A stretch of 64,000 nt of DNA from PALSA-1316 sp964499365 (GTDB lineage: Bacteria > Nitrospirota > Thermodesulfovibrionia > Thermodesulfovibrionales > UBA6898), in contig CAZCKU010000010.1 of assembly GCA_964499365.1 (NCBI GenBank), positions 1 through 64,000 of the forward strand. Direction: 5' to 3'. Below, in pieces: positions 49,667 through 57,002 of this stretch. A model generated the notes under the pieces. The model did not search any database and was not told where the DNA came from. It worked only from the letters and a program-made list of their open reading frames with translations. The translations under genes were made by a program, and so were the position numbers. How positions within the stretch are numbered: the first letter of the stretch is position 1; each line of letters opens with the position of its first letter.

Positions 49667-49748
49667 GACTTTCAATATTACCACTATTTGAAGAAAGCTG
49701 CATCAGAAAAAGGAGGACAGCCGCCAGCCAGCAAGCGGCAGGCAGGCC

Positions 49749-50360
49749 TCAGGCCTTATTGACGAATTCTCCGAAGCCCTTGAGCAGCTTCAGGCCGAGT
49801 CCCTGGCTTTTTTCGGGGTGGAACTGGGTAGCAAAGATGTTGTCTTTCCATACCATCGACGTAAACGTTACGCCATAGTCAGTCGTGGCTGCCACGATGC
49901 CGGCGTCCTCGGGAACAACATAATAGGAGTGGACGAAGTACAGATATGCCTGGTCCGGGATGTCCTGCATGATCGGCGGCCGGCGAAGAAGCCTGACGTT
50001 GTTCCATCCCATGTGCGGCACCTTTTCCCCGATCTGAAACCGCACCACCCTGCCTTTGAAGACATCAAGGCCCCTGCAGGCCCCGAATTCTTCAGATTCA
50101 CTGAAGAGCACCTGGAGGCCAAGGCAGATGCCCAGATAGGGTTTCCCCTTGTTGATCGCCTTGACAATGGCCTCTGTGAGCGAAAGGTCTTTGAGGTTTC
50201 TGATGCAGTCCCTGAATGCGCCGACGCCCGGCAGAACGACTGCGTCTGCGTCATCGATCACCCCGGGGCTCGCGGTCACCCGCGCATCGATCCCGACTTT
50301 CTTGAAGCCCTTTTCAACGCTCCTGAGATTCCCCATGCCGTAATCCACAATCGCTATCAT
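49749..50360 (-). CDS. hisH: Imidazole glycerol phosphate synthase glutaminase subunit
   Basis: 203 residues, full length. It opens MIAIVDYGMGNLRSVEKGFKKVG and has the nucleophile Cys in YLGICLGLQVLF, the oxyanion region in VPHMGWN and the H and E of the triad in TQFHPEKSQG. It supplies ammonia to HisF in histidine synthesis. No hisF or other his gene lies in the window, which is unusual since HisH and HisF are often encoded together. Its stop is inside the small hairpin AGGCC-TCA-GGCCT. Confidence 0.95.
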   Translation of the reverse strand: MIAIVDYGMGNLRSVEKGFKKVGIDARVTASPGVIDDADAVVLPGVGAFRDCIRNLKDLSLTEAIVKAINKGKPYLGICLGLQVLFSESEEFGACRGLDVFKGRVVRFQIGEKVPHMGWNNVRLLRRPPIMQDIPDQAYLYFVHSYYVVPEDAGIVAATTDYGVTFTSMVWKDNIFATQFHPEKSQGLGLKLLKGFGEFVNKA

Positions 50361-50413
50361 GGATTAAATTAATTCCCCCCCCGCGAAATTGTCAAGCAAG
50401 TCCATATAACTCA

Positions 50414-50443
50414 TTGACACTCTTCAATTTTTCCTGATATACT
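50414..50443 (+). promoter_or_regulatory. Sigma-70 promoter of glgC
   Basis: TTGACA (50414-50419), 18-base spacer, TATACT (50438-50443). Confidence 0.75.
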
Positions 50444-50459
50444 CGACTATAAAAACTGG

Positions 50460-50493
50460 CGGAGGATTCGGTCTTTTGGCCGATGCACCTCCG
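50460..50493 (+). promoter_or_regulatory. Leader stem-loop of glgC
   Basis: CGGAGG (50460-50465) pairs with CCTCCG (50488-50493), with inner TCGG/CCGA (50468-50471, 50480-50483). It is just after the predicted transcription start and could affect mRNA stability or translation. Confidence 0.45.
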
Positions 50494-50534
50494 GAGAACT
50501 CCCTGTATAATTTAAGGAAGACTGGTTGAGGCAT

Positions 50535-51791
50535 ATGCAGACTATGGATAGAGGCAGACGAGAGAGTTCAATGAGCAATGTCCTGGCGCTGGTCCTTGCC
50601 GGCGGGAAAGGGGAACGGCTTCATCCCCTGACCATGCACCGCGCAAAGCCGGCCGTGCCGTTTGGCGGCAAATACCGGATTATTGATTTTACCCTGAGCA
50701 ACTGTATCAATTCCCATCTCAGAAATATCGTTGTCATTACGCAGTATAAATCACTTTCACTCGACCGCCATCTCGCGCTGGGTTGGGAACATCTGCTGAA
50801 CCCCGAACTCGGGGAGTTTATCTTCAGCATCCCCCCGCAGCAGAGGATAGACGAGAGGTGGTACCAGGGTACGGCAGACGCGGTTTTCCAGAACATCTAC
50901 CTGATCGAGAAGGCGAAACCGCCGTATATCCTGATCCTCTCGGGAGATCATATCTACAAGATGAACTATGCGGACATGTTCGATTTTCACCTGCGCAGCG
51001 GGGCCGTCGGTACGGTCGCCACGATCAAGATCGACAAAAAAGACGCCTCTGCCTTCGGAATTGTCGAGGTCGACAGCCAGGACCGGATTATCGGGTTTCA
51101 TGAAAAGCCTGAGGTGCCGGTGACGATCCCCGGCGACCCGGAGCACTGCTATGCCTCGATGGGTGTCTACCTTTTCAATACCGACGAGGTCATCACCGAA
51201 CTGAAGGCCGATGCCGGGACCTCCTCGGCCCATGACTTCGGCAAGAATATCCTCCCGGCGATGAAGGATAGCGGGAGGCTCTTTGCCTATGAGTTCAAGG
51301 ACGAGAACCGGAAAGAGGCGAAATACTGGCGGGACGTCGGCACGATCGATGCCTACTGGGAGGCGAACATGGACCTCGTCTCGGTCGATCCGCTCTTTAA
51401 TCTTTACGACCGGAACTGGCCGGTCAGGACGAACCAGGGCCAGTATCCGCCGGCCAAGTTTGTTTTTGCCCAGGAGCATAAGGGGGGACGGCTCGGTATC
51501 GCACTGGACTCCATCGTCAGCGGCGGCTGTATCATCAGCGGCGGCAGGGTGCAGAACTCGCTCCTCTCCCCTGACGTAAGGATCAACAGTTTTGTTGACG
51601 TCCGCGACTCGATCCTGCTCGAAAACGTTGAGATCGGCAGGAACTGCAGGATCCGCAAGGCCATTATCGATAAAGACGTCTATGTCCCGGCAGGGACGAC
51701 GATCGGCTACGATCCCGAGGCCGACCGCGAGAGATTTTCGGTCAGTGAGGGCGGTGTGGTCATCATCCCGAAGGGGGCAGAGATTACATGA
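50535..51791 (+). CDS. glgC: Glucose-1-phosphate adenylyltransferase
   Basis: 418 residues from ATG 50535 (GAGG ahead); ATG 50571 (MSNVLALV) is an alternative. The nucleotide loop LVLAGGKGERLHPLT, substrate segment AKPAVPFGGKYRIIDF, YQGTADAVFQN, the catalytic D in SGDHIYKMNY and KYWRDVGTIDAYWEAN mark ADP-glucose pyrophosphorylase. A left-handed beta-helix lies at the C-terminus. It makes ADP-glucose for glycogen. Own promoter; its end overlaps the PATAN gene (ATGA), so glycogen and chemosensory genes are linked here. Confidence 0.95.
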   Translation: MQTMDRGRRESSMSNVLALVLAGGKGERLHPLTMHRAKPAVPFGGKYRIIDFTLSNCINSHLRNIVVITQYKSLSLDRHLALGWEHLLNPELGEFIFSIPPQQRIDERWYQGTADAVFQNIYLIEKAKPPYILILSGDHIYKMNYADMFDFHLRSGAVGTVATIKIDKKDASAFGIVEVDSQDRIIGFHEKPEVPVTIPGDPEHCYASMGVYLFNTDEVITELKADAGTSSAHDFGKNILPAMKDSGRLFAYEFKDENRKEAKYWRDVGTIDAYWEANMDLVSVDPLFNLYDRNWPVRTNQGQYPPAKFVFAQEHKGGRLGIALDSIVSGGCIISGGRVQNSLLSPDVRINSFVDVRDSILLENVEIGRNCRIRKAIIDKDVYVPAGTTIGYDPEADRERFSVSEGGVVIIPKGAEIT

Positions 51792-52927
51792 GCCTGGCCG
51801 GGAGGCTTGAAGACCTTGCGCTGGCTGATATCTTTCAGATACTGAGTGTAGGCAGAAAAACCGGGACCTTTATCGTCAATGGCAGCAAGGGGACGGCCCT
51901 GATCGTCTTCAAAAACGGGATGATTGTGCGGGCCGAGACCGATGACCTGGAGCGCAACCTCGGGGAGAACCTGATCGATGCAGGCCTCATCAAAGAGACG
52001 ATCCTGAACCTTGCCCTGGAGGTAAAAAAAAAGCTGCCCGCAACGCCGATTGCCGAGATACTCTATGACCTCGGCGCGGTCAAGCTTGAGCACCTTGAGA
52101 AAGTCGCCCGCAGGAGGATAGAGAAGGTGATCTGCCGTCTTCTGCTGTGGGAGGACGGGGACTTCCAGTTCGAACTCGATGACCTCGAACTTGATGGAAA
52201 GACTTCCCTTGCGGATCTCGGCTGGGAACTTTCGAAGGGGCTCAGTCCCGAGTATCTGCTCATGGAAGGCGCCCGCGTCCAGGACGAATCCACACAGGCC
52301 TTTGTGAAGACGGAGGAGTTTACGTTTGACGATGCCGTCACCGAAGGCGGGGAAGAGGATGCAGGCTGGGACGAGGACTGGGAGGCGCAGTCCTCGGAGC
52401 GCAAGGATATTACCGCCCTCAAGTCCCTGACCCATGAATTGCGGTTCCCGAATTCCGCCTCCGAGATTACCCTCCTGATCCTGCGTTTTGCGAGCGATAT
52501 CTTTCACCGGGGCATCCTCTTCATGATTGGCAAGAGCGAGATGGTCGGCCTTGGCCAGTTCGGGCTTGAGATCGAGCGTGCCGATGAGCGGGTGCGCGCC
52601 ACCATGCTGCATATCGACCGGAGCCCCTTCTTCAGAAAGATCGTACTGGAGCAGATGCCGTACCGCGGGTCCTTTGACAGGGACGAGGTGACGGAGCAGC
52701 TCGCGGCGCTTCTCGGCGGGGATTGGCCGAAGGAGGTGGCGATCTTTCCGGTCATCGCCGAGGGAAGGGTCGTTGCGTTTCTTTTCTGTGACAATTTTCC
52801 GGCCGGAGACGCGATCGGTGAGACAGAGGGGCTTGAGATCTTCATCAACCATGCGGGGCTGGCACTCGAGAAGTCCCTGCTGCAGCGGAGGATACAGGAG
52901 ATGGAGCTGAAAAGGGATGCGGGATAG
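51788..52927 (+). CDS. PATAN (DUF4388) protein with GAF-like C-terminal half
   Basis: 379 residues. The N-terminal ~100 residues are the PATAN domain (LAGRLEDLALADIFQILSVGRKTGTFIV), found on many regulators near chemotaxis and type IV pilus genes. A linked helical domain (about 100-165) and an acidic region (about 178-210) precede a C-terminal half (about 220-370) whose pattern looks GAF-like. No receiver. Encoded between glgC and cheY, probably feeding into the chemosensory system; partners unknown. Confidence 0.82.
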   Translation: MSLAGRLEDLALADIFQILSVGRKTGTFIVNGSKGTALIVFKNGMIVRAETDDLERNLGENLIDAGLIKETILNLALEVKKKLPATPIAEILYDLGAVKLEHLEKVARRRIEKVICRLLLWEDGDFQFELDDLELDGKTSLADLGWELSKGLSPEYLLMEGARVQDESTQAFVKTEEFTFDDAVTEGGEEDAGWDEDWEAQSSERKDITALKSLTHELRFPNSASEITLLILRFASDIFHRGILFMIGKSEMVGLGQFGLEIERADERVRATMLHIDRSPFFRKIVLEQMPYRGSFDRDEVTEQLAALLGGDWPKEVAIFPVIAEGRVVAFLFCDNFPAGDAIGETEGLEIFINHAGLALEKSLLQRRIQEMELKRDAG

Positions 52928-53040
52928 GCCGTTGAGATTTTTTTCCCGTTATCTGATAAAATCTAATGCTGACGAAGTTTCCCGGGTTTCCCCGGGTGCG
53001 CCGGGAGCAGACGGTAATCTGATAATCGAAGAGAGGTTCT

Positions 53041-53409
53041 GTGAAGACGATTCTCATAGTTGAGGACTCGGCAACAACCAGGGCGCTGATCAGGGCAGTG
53101 ATCGATGAGCTTGGCGATGTGGAAACCGTTGAGGCCGCATCGGGGTTCGAGGCCCTGAAGCTGCTTCCCCAGCAGGAATACGACCTCATCATTACGGACA
53201 TCAACATGCCCGACATCAACGGTCTCGAACTCATCAGCTTTGTCAGAAACAACCAGCGGTATATTCATCTCCCGATTATTATTGTCAGCACCGAGCGGAG
53301 CGAAGAAGACAAAAAACGCGGCATGGCACTCGGCGCCACCAATTATGTGACGAAACCCTTCAAGTCCGGCGAACTCCTTGAGATCATAAAAAAGACGATC
53401 GGGTTATGA
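53041..53409 (+). CDS. cheY: CheY-like receiver
   Basis: 122 residues starting with GTG 53041 after GAGAGG. VEDSATTRALIRAVI gives the acidic pair region, phospho-acceptor D in LIITDINMPDINGLEL, S in IIVSTE and K in YVTKPF. Stand-alone receiver. The stop overlaps the cheA start, so this is the response regulator of the downstream system. Confidence 0.92.
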   Translation: MKTILIVEDSATTRALIRAVIDELGDVETVEAASGFEALKLLPQQEYDLIITDINMPDINGLELISFVRNNQRYIHLPIIIVSTERSEEDKKRGMALGATNYVTKPFKSGELLEIIKKTIGL

Positions 53410-55415
53410 AGGCATCGAAGAAGGAATTCATTGCTGAGGCAGAGGAACTCCTCGAGGAATCCCAGCGTCTGATACTCGAAGTACAGGACACGTATCAATC
53501 CGGTCTCAACCCCGACACGATCAACGCGCTTTTCAGGGCCATGCATACGCTGAAGGGGGTCTCGGGGCTCTTCGGCGTCCAGGGCATCTCAACGCTCAGC
53601 CATGCCCTCGAGACGCTGATGGACGACGTCAGACTCGGGAAGATTGACGTGACTGCCGATGTCGTCAACTTTCTCTTCAAGAACCTTGACATCCTGAAGG
53701 ACATCACCGACCGGGTCAGCCAGGACGCCGACGAAGGGGACATTGATGCCCATCTCAGGGACATCGATGCGTTCAGGGCGTCGCTGAAGGGGCAGGTTGA
53801 AGGTGAGTCACCCCTTGCGCTGATTGATCAGTCCATTCTGAAGGTCCTCTCCGAATACGAGGAGCACCGGCTGAAGGCGAATCTCAAGGACGGCAAGGGC
53901 ATATTCCTGGTCAAGGCGGTCTTTCCGCTTGAGACCTTTGACACCTCTCTGGAGTCTCTGACGAAGACGGTCAAGGCGGGGGGGGAGCTCATCTCGACAC
54001 TCCCGACCTCCGAGAACGTTCCCGATGGCTCCATCGGGTTCAACCTGATGTTCAGCTCCACGGGACAGGCTGACGAACTGCAGCAGGCACTGGGGTATCC
54101 CCTGGACGTACTGGTGAAACCGAAGGCTGCTGCCCCTGCACCGGCCGCACCGGCGCCTGCAGCCGAGACGGCAGCCCCGGCGCCGCAGAAGCCTCAGGAC
54201 ACCCACCTCAAGAGCACGTCGACGACGGTCAGGGTCGATATCGAAAAGCTTGACCGCATACTCAATACGGTCGGCGAGCTGACCCTTGCCAAGGGTGCGG
54301 TCAAGCGGATCGGCACGGAGCTTGTCGAGCTGTACGGCCACAATACCCTTGTCTACGACATCCACAAAATATCCCAGACCCTTGAACGCAGACTGGCAGA
54401 GCTTCAGGACCAGGTCCTCGAAATACGGATGGTCCCGATCGGCCAGATATTCACCCGGCTGGCGCAGATCGTCCGGCGCTATTCACGGGAAGTGGACAAA
54501 CAGATCGACCTGGTCCTCTACGGAGAGGATACCGAACTCGACAAGTACCTTGCCGAAGAGATCGTCGACCCGCTGATGCACCTTATCAGGAACTCCATCG
54601 ACCACGGCATTGAGCACGCTTCGGACCGCAGAAGGAAGGGCAAGAAGGAACACGGGACCGTTATACTCCGGGCCTACCAGAAGGGCAATCATGTCGTCAT
54701 CGAGCTGAAGGACGACGGTGCCGGGATCGATGTCGACAAGGTGAGGAAAAAGGCGATCGAGAAAGGGCTTGTCCAGGAGGGTGCGGTCCTGTCGGAAAAA
54801 GAGGTGATCGATTTTATCTTTGCCCCGGGGTTCAGCACCAAGGACGTTGTCAGCGACATCTCGGGCAGGGGCGTCGGCATGGACGTCGTCAAGGAGAAAC
54901 TGTCGGTCCTGGGCGGGTATGCAGAGGTCGAGACGAAAAAGGACGCCGGTACGACCTTTATGCTGACCCTGCCGATAACGCTCGCGATCATCAAGGCCCT
55001 GATCGTGCGGGTAGGGGAAGAACGCTTTGCGGTCCCCCTTACCTCGATGTCCGAGACGCTCATTGTCGAACATAAGGACATCCAGACGATCGAATGGAAG
55101 GAAGTCTATTACCTCAGGGGCGAGATGCTTCCGATGGTCAGGGTGAGCAGCTTCTTCAAATTTCCGCCGGTCGGGACCGAGCGCTCCTTTGCCGTGGTGG
55201 TCGGGTTCGGGGAGCGGAAGGTCGGGCTGCTGGTGGACGAGCTGTATGGCCAGCAGGAGATCGTCATCAAGTCGCTCGGCGAGTATCTCAAGAAGATGCG
55301 CGGCTTTGCCGGGGCTGCCGAGATCGGCAAGCATGAGGTCATCCTGGTGCTCGATGTTGAATCCCTGATCGATGATTCGGTTGTCAAGCAGAAAGGGGGG
55401 GCGATCTATGTTTGA
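53406..55415 (+). CDS. cheA: Chemotaxis kinase CheA
   Basis: 669 residues. P1 (Hpt) domain has phospho-His H47 in FRAMHTLKGVSGLFG. A P2-like middle domain (about 140-235) is followed by an A/P-rich linker (about 238-265), P3 dimerisation helices (VDIEKLDRILNTVGELTLAKG), the P4 kinase domain (PLMHLIRNSIDHGIE, DDGAGID, GRGVGMDVVKEKL) and P5 (CheW-like) domain. All catalytic boxes are present. Overlaps cheY before it and the ExeA-like gene after it. Confidence 0.95.
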   Translation: MKASKKEFIAEAEELLEESQRLILEVQDTYQSGLNPDTINALFRAMHTLKGVSGLFGVQGISTLSHALETLMDDVRLGKIDVTADVVNFLFKNLDILKDITDRVSQDADEGDIDAHLRDIDAFRASLKGQVEGESPLALIDQSILKVLSEYEEHRLKANLKDGKGIFLVKAVFPLETFDTSLESLTKTVKAGGELISTLPTSENVPDGSIGFNLMFSSTGQADELQQALGYPLDVLVKPKAAAPAPAAPAPAAETAAPAPQKPQDTHLKSTSTTVRVDIEKLDRILNTVGELTLAKGAVKRIGTELVELYGHNTLVYDIHKISQTLERRLAELQDQVLEIRMVPIGQIFTRLAQIVRRYSREVDKQIDLVLYGEDTELDKYLAEEIVDPLMHLIRNSIDHGIEHASDRRRKGKKEHGTVILRAYQKGNHVVIELKDDGAGIDVDKVRKKAIEKGLVQEGAVLSEKEVIDFIFAPGFSTKDVVSDISGRGVGMDVVKEKLSVLGGYAEVETKKDAGTTFMLTLPITLAIIKALIVRVGEERFAVPLTSMSETLIVEHKDIQTIEWKEVYYLRGEMLPMVRVSSFFKFPPVGTERSFAVVVGFGERKVGLLVDELYGQQEIVIKSLGEYLKKMRGFAGAAEIGKHEVILVLDVESLIDDSVVKQKGGAIYV

Positions 55416-56229
55416 GGACTTCTACGGGCTCAGGGTCAAGCCGTTCAGCAAGACGCCTGACCCGAAGTTCCTTTTCATGAGCAGGAGCCATGAAGAGGCG
55501 CTTGCGCGGCTCCAGTATGCGGTGGAAGAAAAGGAACTCGTGCTGCTGACCGGCGAGGTGGGCTGCGGCAAGACCACCCTGACGCGGGCGCTGATGGATA
55601 TGCTCGACGACCGGTATAACGTCATCAATATCATCAACCCGGTCCTGACCCCGGCGCAGTTCCTGCGGACGATCGCCCTGCGGATGGGGATAGACATCCC
55701 GTCGATACACAAGGCCGACCTGCTCGACGCGATCTACGGCAAGGTGTTTCAGGATTATGAGTCCGGTTTATTTCACGTGATCATCATCGACGAGGCGCAG
55801 CTGATTCCTGCGCGGGACACCTTTGAAGAGATCAGGCTGCTGACCAATTTTCAGCTGGATTATACGAACCTCGTGAGCCTTATCCTTGTCGGTCAGCCGG
55901 ACCTCAGGAAGCGGCTCAACCACAAGACGTATCTTCCGCTGAAGCAGAGGATCGGCCTGTTCTACCACCTCGGGCCGATCAGCGCCGAAGAGATCGGCGA
56001 CTATGTGCAGTTCAGGCTGAAGACCTCGGGCCGGGACGGCATGCTCTTTACCGATGAGGCCCTGAAGCTTCTGCACCGGCATTCGGGCGGGATTCCCCGG
56101 CTGATCAACAGTATCGCCACGTCGGCCCTTCTCGACGGCTTTGCCGGAGAGGCCGAGGTGATTAACGAAACCCTGATAGAGGATGCGGCAAGGGAACTCG
56201 GACTGTTAAATGGATATAGCGAAAATTAG
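55408..56229 (+). CDS. ExeA-like AAA ATPase inside the chemosensory operon
   Basis: 273 residues from ATG 55408. Same family as the GspA proteins in this window: MFEDFYGLRVKPFSKTPDPKFLFMSRSHEEAL start, Walker A GEVGCGKT at 49-56, Walker B VIIIDEAQLIP, sensor LILVGQPDLRKRL. It lacks the membrane helix and periplasmic tail, so it is a free cytoplasmic ATPase. No GspB partner is next to it. It overlaps cheA by eight bases and cheW by twenty, so its product is made with the chemosensory proteins; a type IV pilus or surface-machine link is inference. Confidence 0.9.
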   Translation: MFEDFYGLRVKPFSKTPDPKFLFMSRSHEEALARLQYAVEEKELVLLTGEVGCGKTTLTRALMDMLDDRYNVINIINPVLTPAQFLRTIALRMGIDIPSIHKADLLDAIYGKVFQDYESGLFHVIIIDEAQLIPARDTFEEIRLLTNFQLDYTNLVSLILVGQPDLRKRLNHKTYLPLKQRIGLFYHLGPISAEEIGDYVQFRLKTSGRDGMLFTDEALKLLHRHSGGIPRLINSIATSALLDGFAGEAEVINETLIEDAARELGLLNGYSEN

Positions 56230-56992
56230 AAAAAAGGCCCAGTCCCAGGGCGAGGCAAAGAGACCGGCCGAACCGGTCCACGAACAGGCGGTTGAGCCGT
56301 CATCCGTGCAGCCTGCCGACCAGCCGAGTGCTGCGGCCGACGACCTGCCTGCGCAGCCGGAACCCGGGTCGATTCTGAAGACTGAAACAGGGGCGGCGGG
56401 TGAAGCTGCCGGGGCGTCCGGGGCGGCGACCGGGGACCGTGATCCTGCAGCGCAGCCGGCGGCAGAGGCACCGGGTCCTGACGGCGGTGGAGGCGGTGGT
56501 TTCGGGGTAGAGGAAGACGGGGGCATGGCCGAACTGCTCACCTTCAGCCTTGCGAAAGAGGAATTTGCCTTCAAGGTCTCGGAAGTGGAGGAGATCATAC
56601 GGTATCAGCGGATAACCCTTGTTCCGACCATGCCGGAGTATGTGGCCGGGATAACATCCCTCCGCGGCAAGATCATCCCGGTCATTGACCTCAGGACGAG
56701 GCTTTCACTGAAGGATGACGAAGAGGAGGCCGTGGCCCTGCCCAAGGCCGACGCCGACGGCATCATCGAGGGCACCGGCAAGATAATCGTCCTGGCCGGC
56801 CCCCTCGGACTGATCGGGGCGATTATCGATAAGGTCCTGGGCGTGGTGAGACTGCCGGATGATGTCATCCTGGAGCCTCCGGCCCATCTCACGGAAGAAG
56901 AAACGAAGTTTATCGAGGGAGTCGTCATTGTAGAGAAGCGCTTCATATCGATCATCCGGTCGGCAGATGCGCTGAATATAGAGGTTGGTTAA
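56210..56992 (+). CDS. cheW: CheW coupling protein with disordered N-terminus
   Basis: 260 residues. The first ~105 residues are low-complexity, rich in A, P, E and Q with a GGGGGG stretch, probably disordered. Residues ~108-255 are a CheW domain: LTFSLAKEEFAFKVSEVEEIIRYQRITLVP, ITSLRGKIIPVIDLRTRL and GAIIDKVLGVVRLPDD. It should link the MCP to CheA. A second, shorter cheW is at the end of the operon, so each MCP may have its own adaptor. Confidence 0.9.
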   Translation: MDIAKIRKKAQSQGEAKRPAEPVHEQAVEPSSVQPADQPSAAADDLPAQPEPGSILKTETGAAGEAAGASGAATGDRDPAAQPAAEAPGPDGGGGGGFGVEEDGGMAELLTFSLAKEEFAFKVSEVEEIIRYQRITLVPTMPEYVAGITSLRGKIIPVIDLRTRLSLKDDEEEAVALPKADADGIIEGTGKIIVLAGPLGLIGAIIDKVLGVVRLPDDVILEPPAHLTEEETKFIEGVVIVEKRFISIIRSADALNIEVG

Positions 56993-57002
56993 GGGAGGCA
57001 CT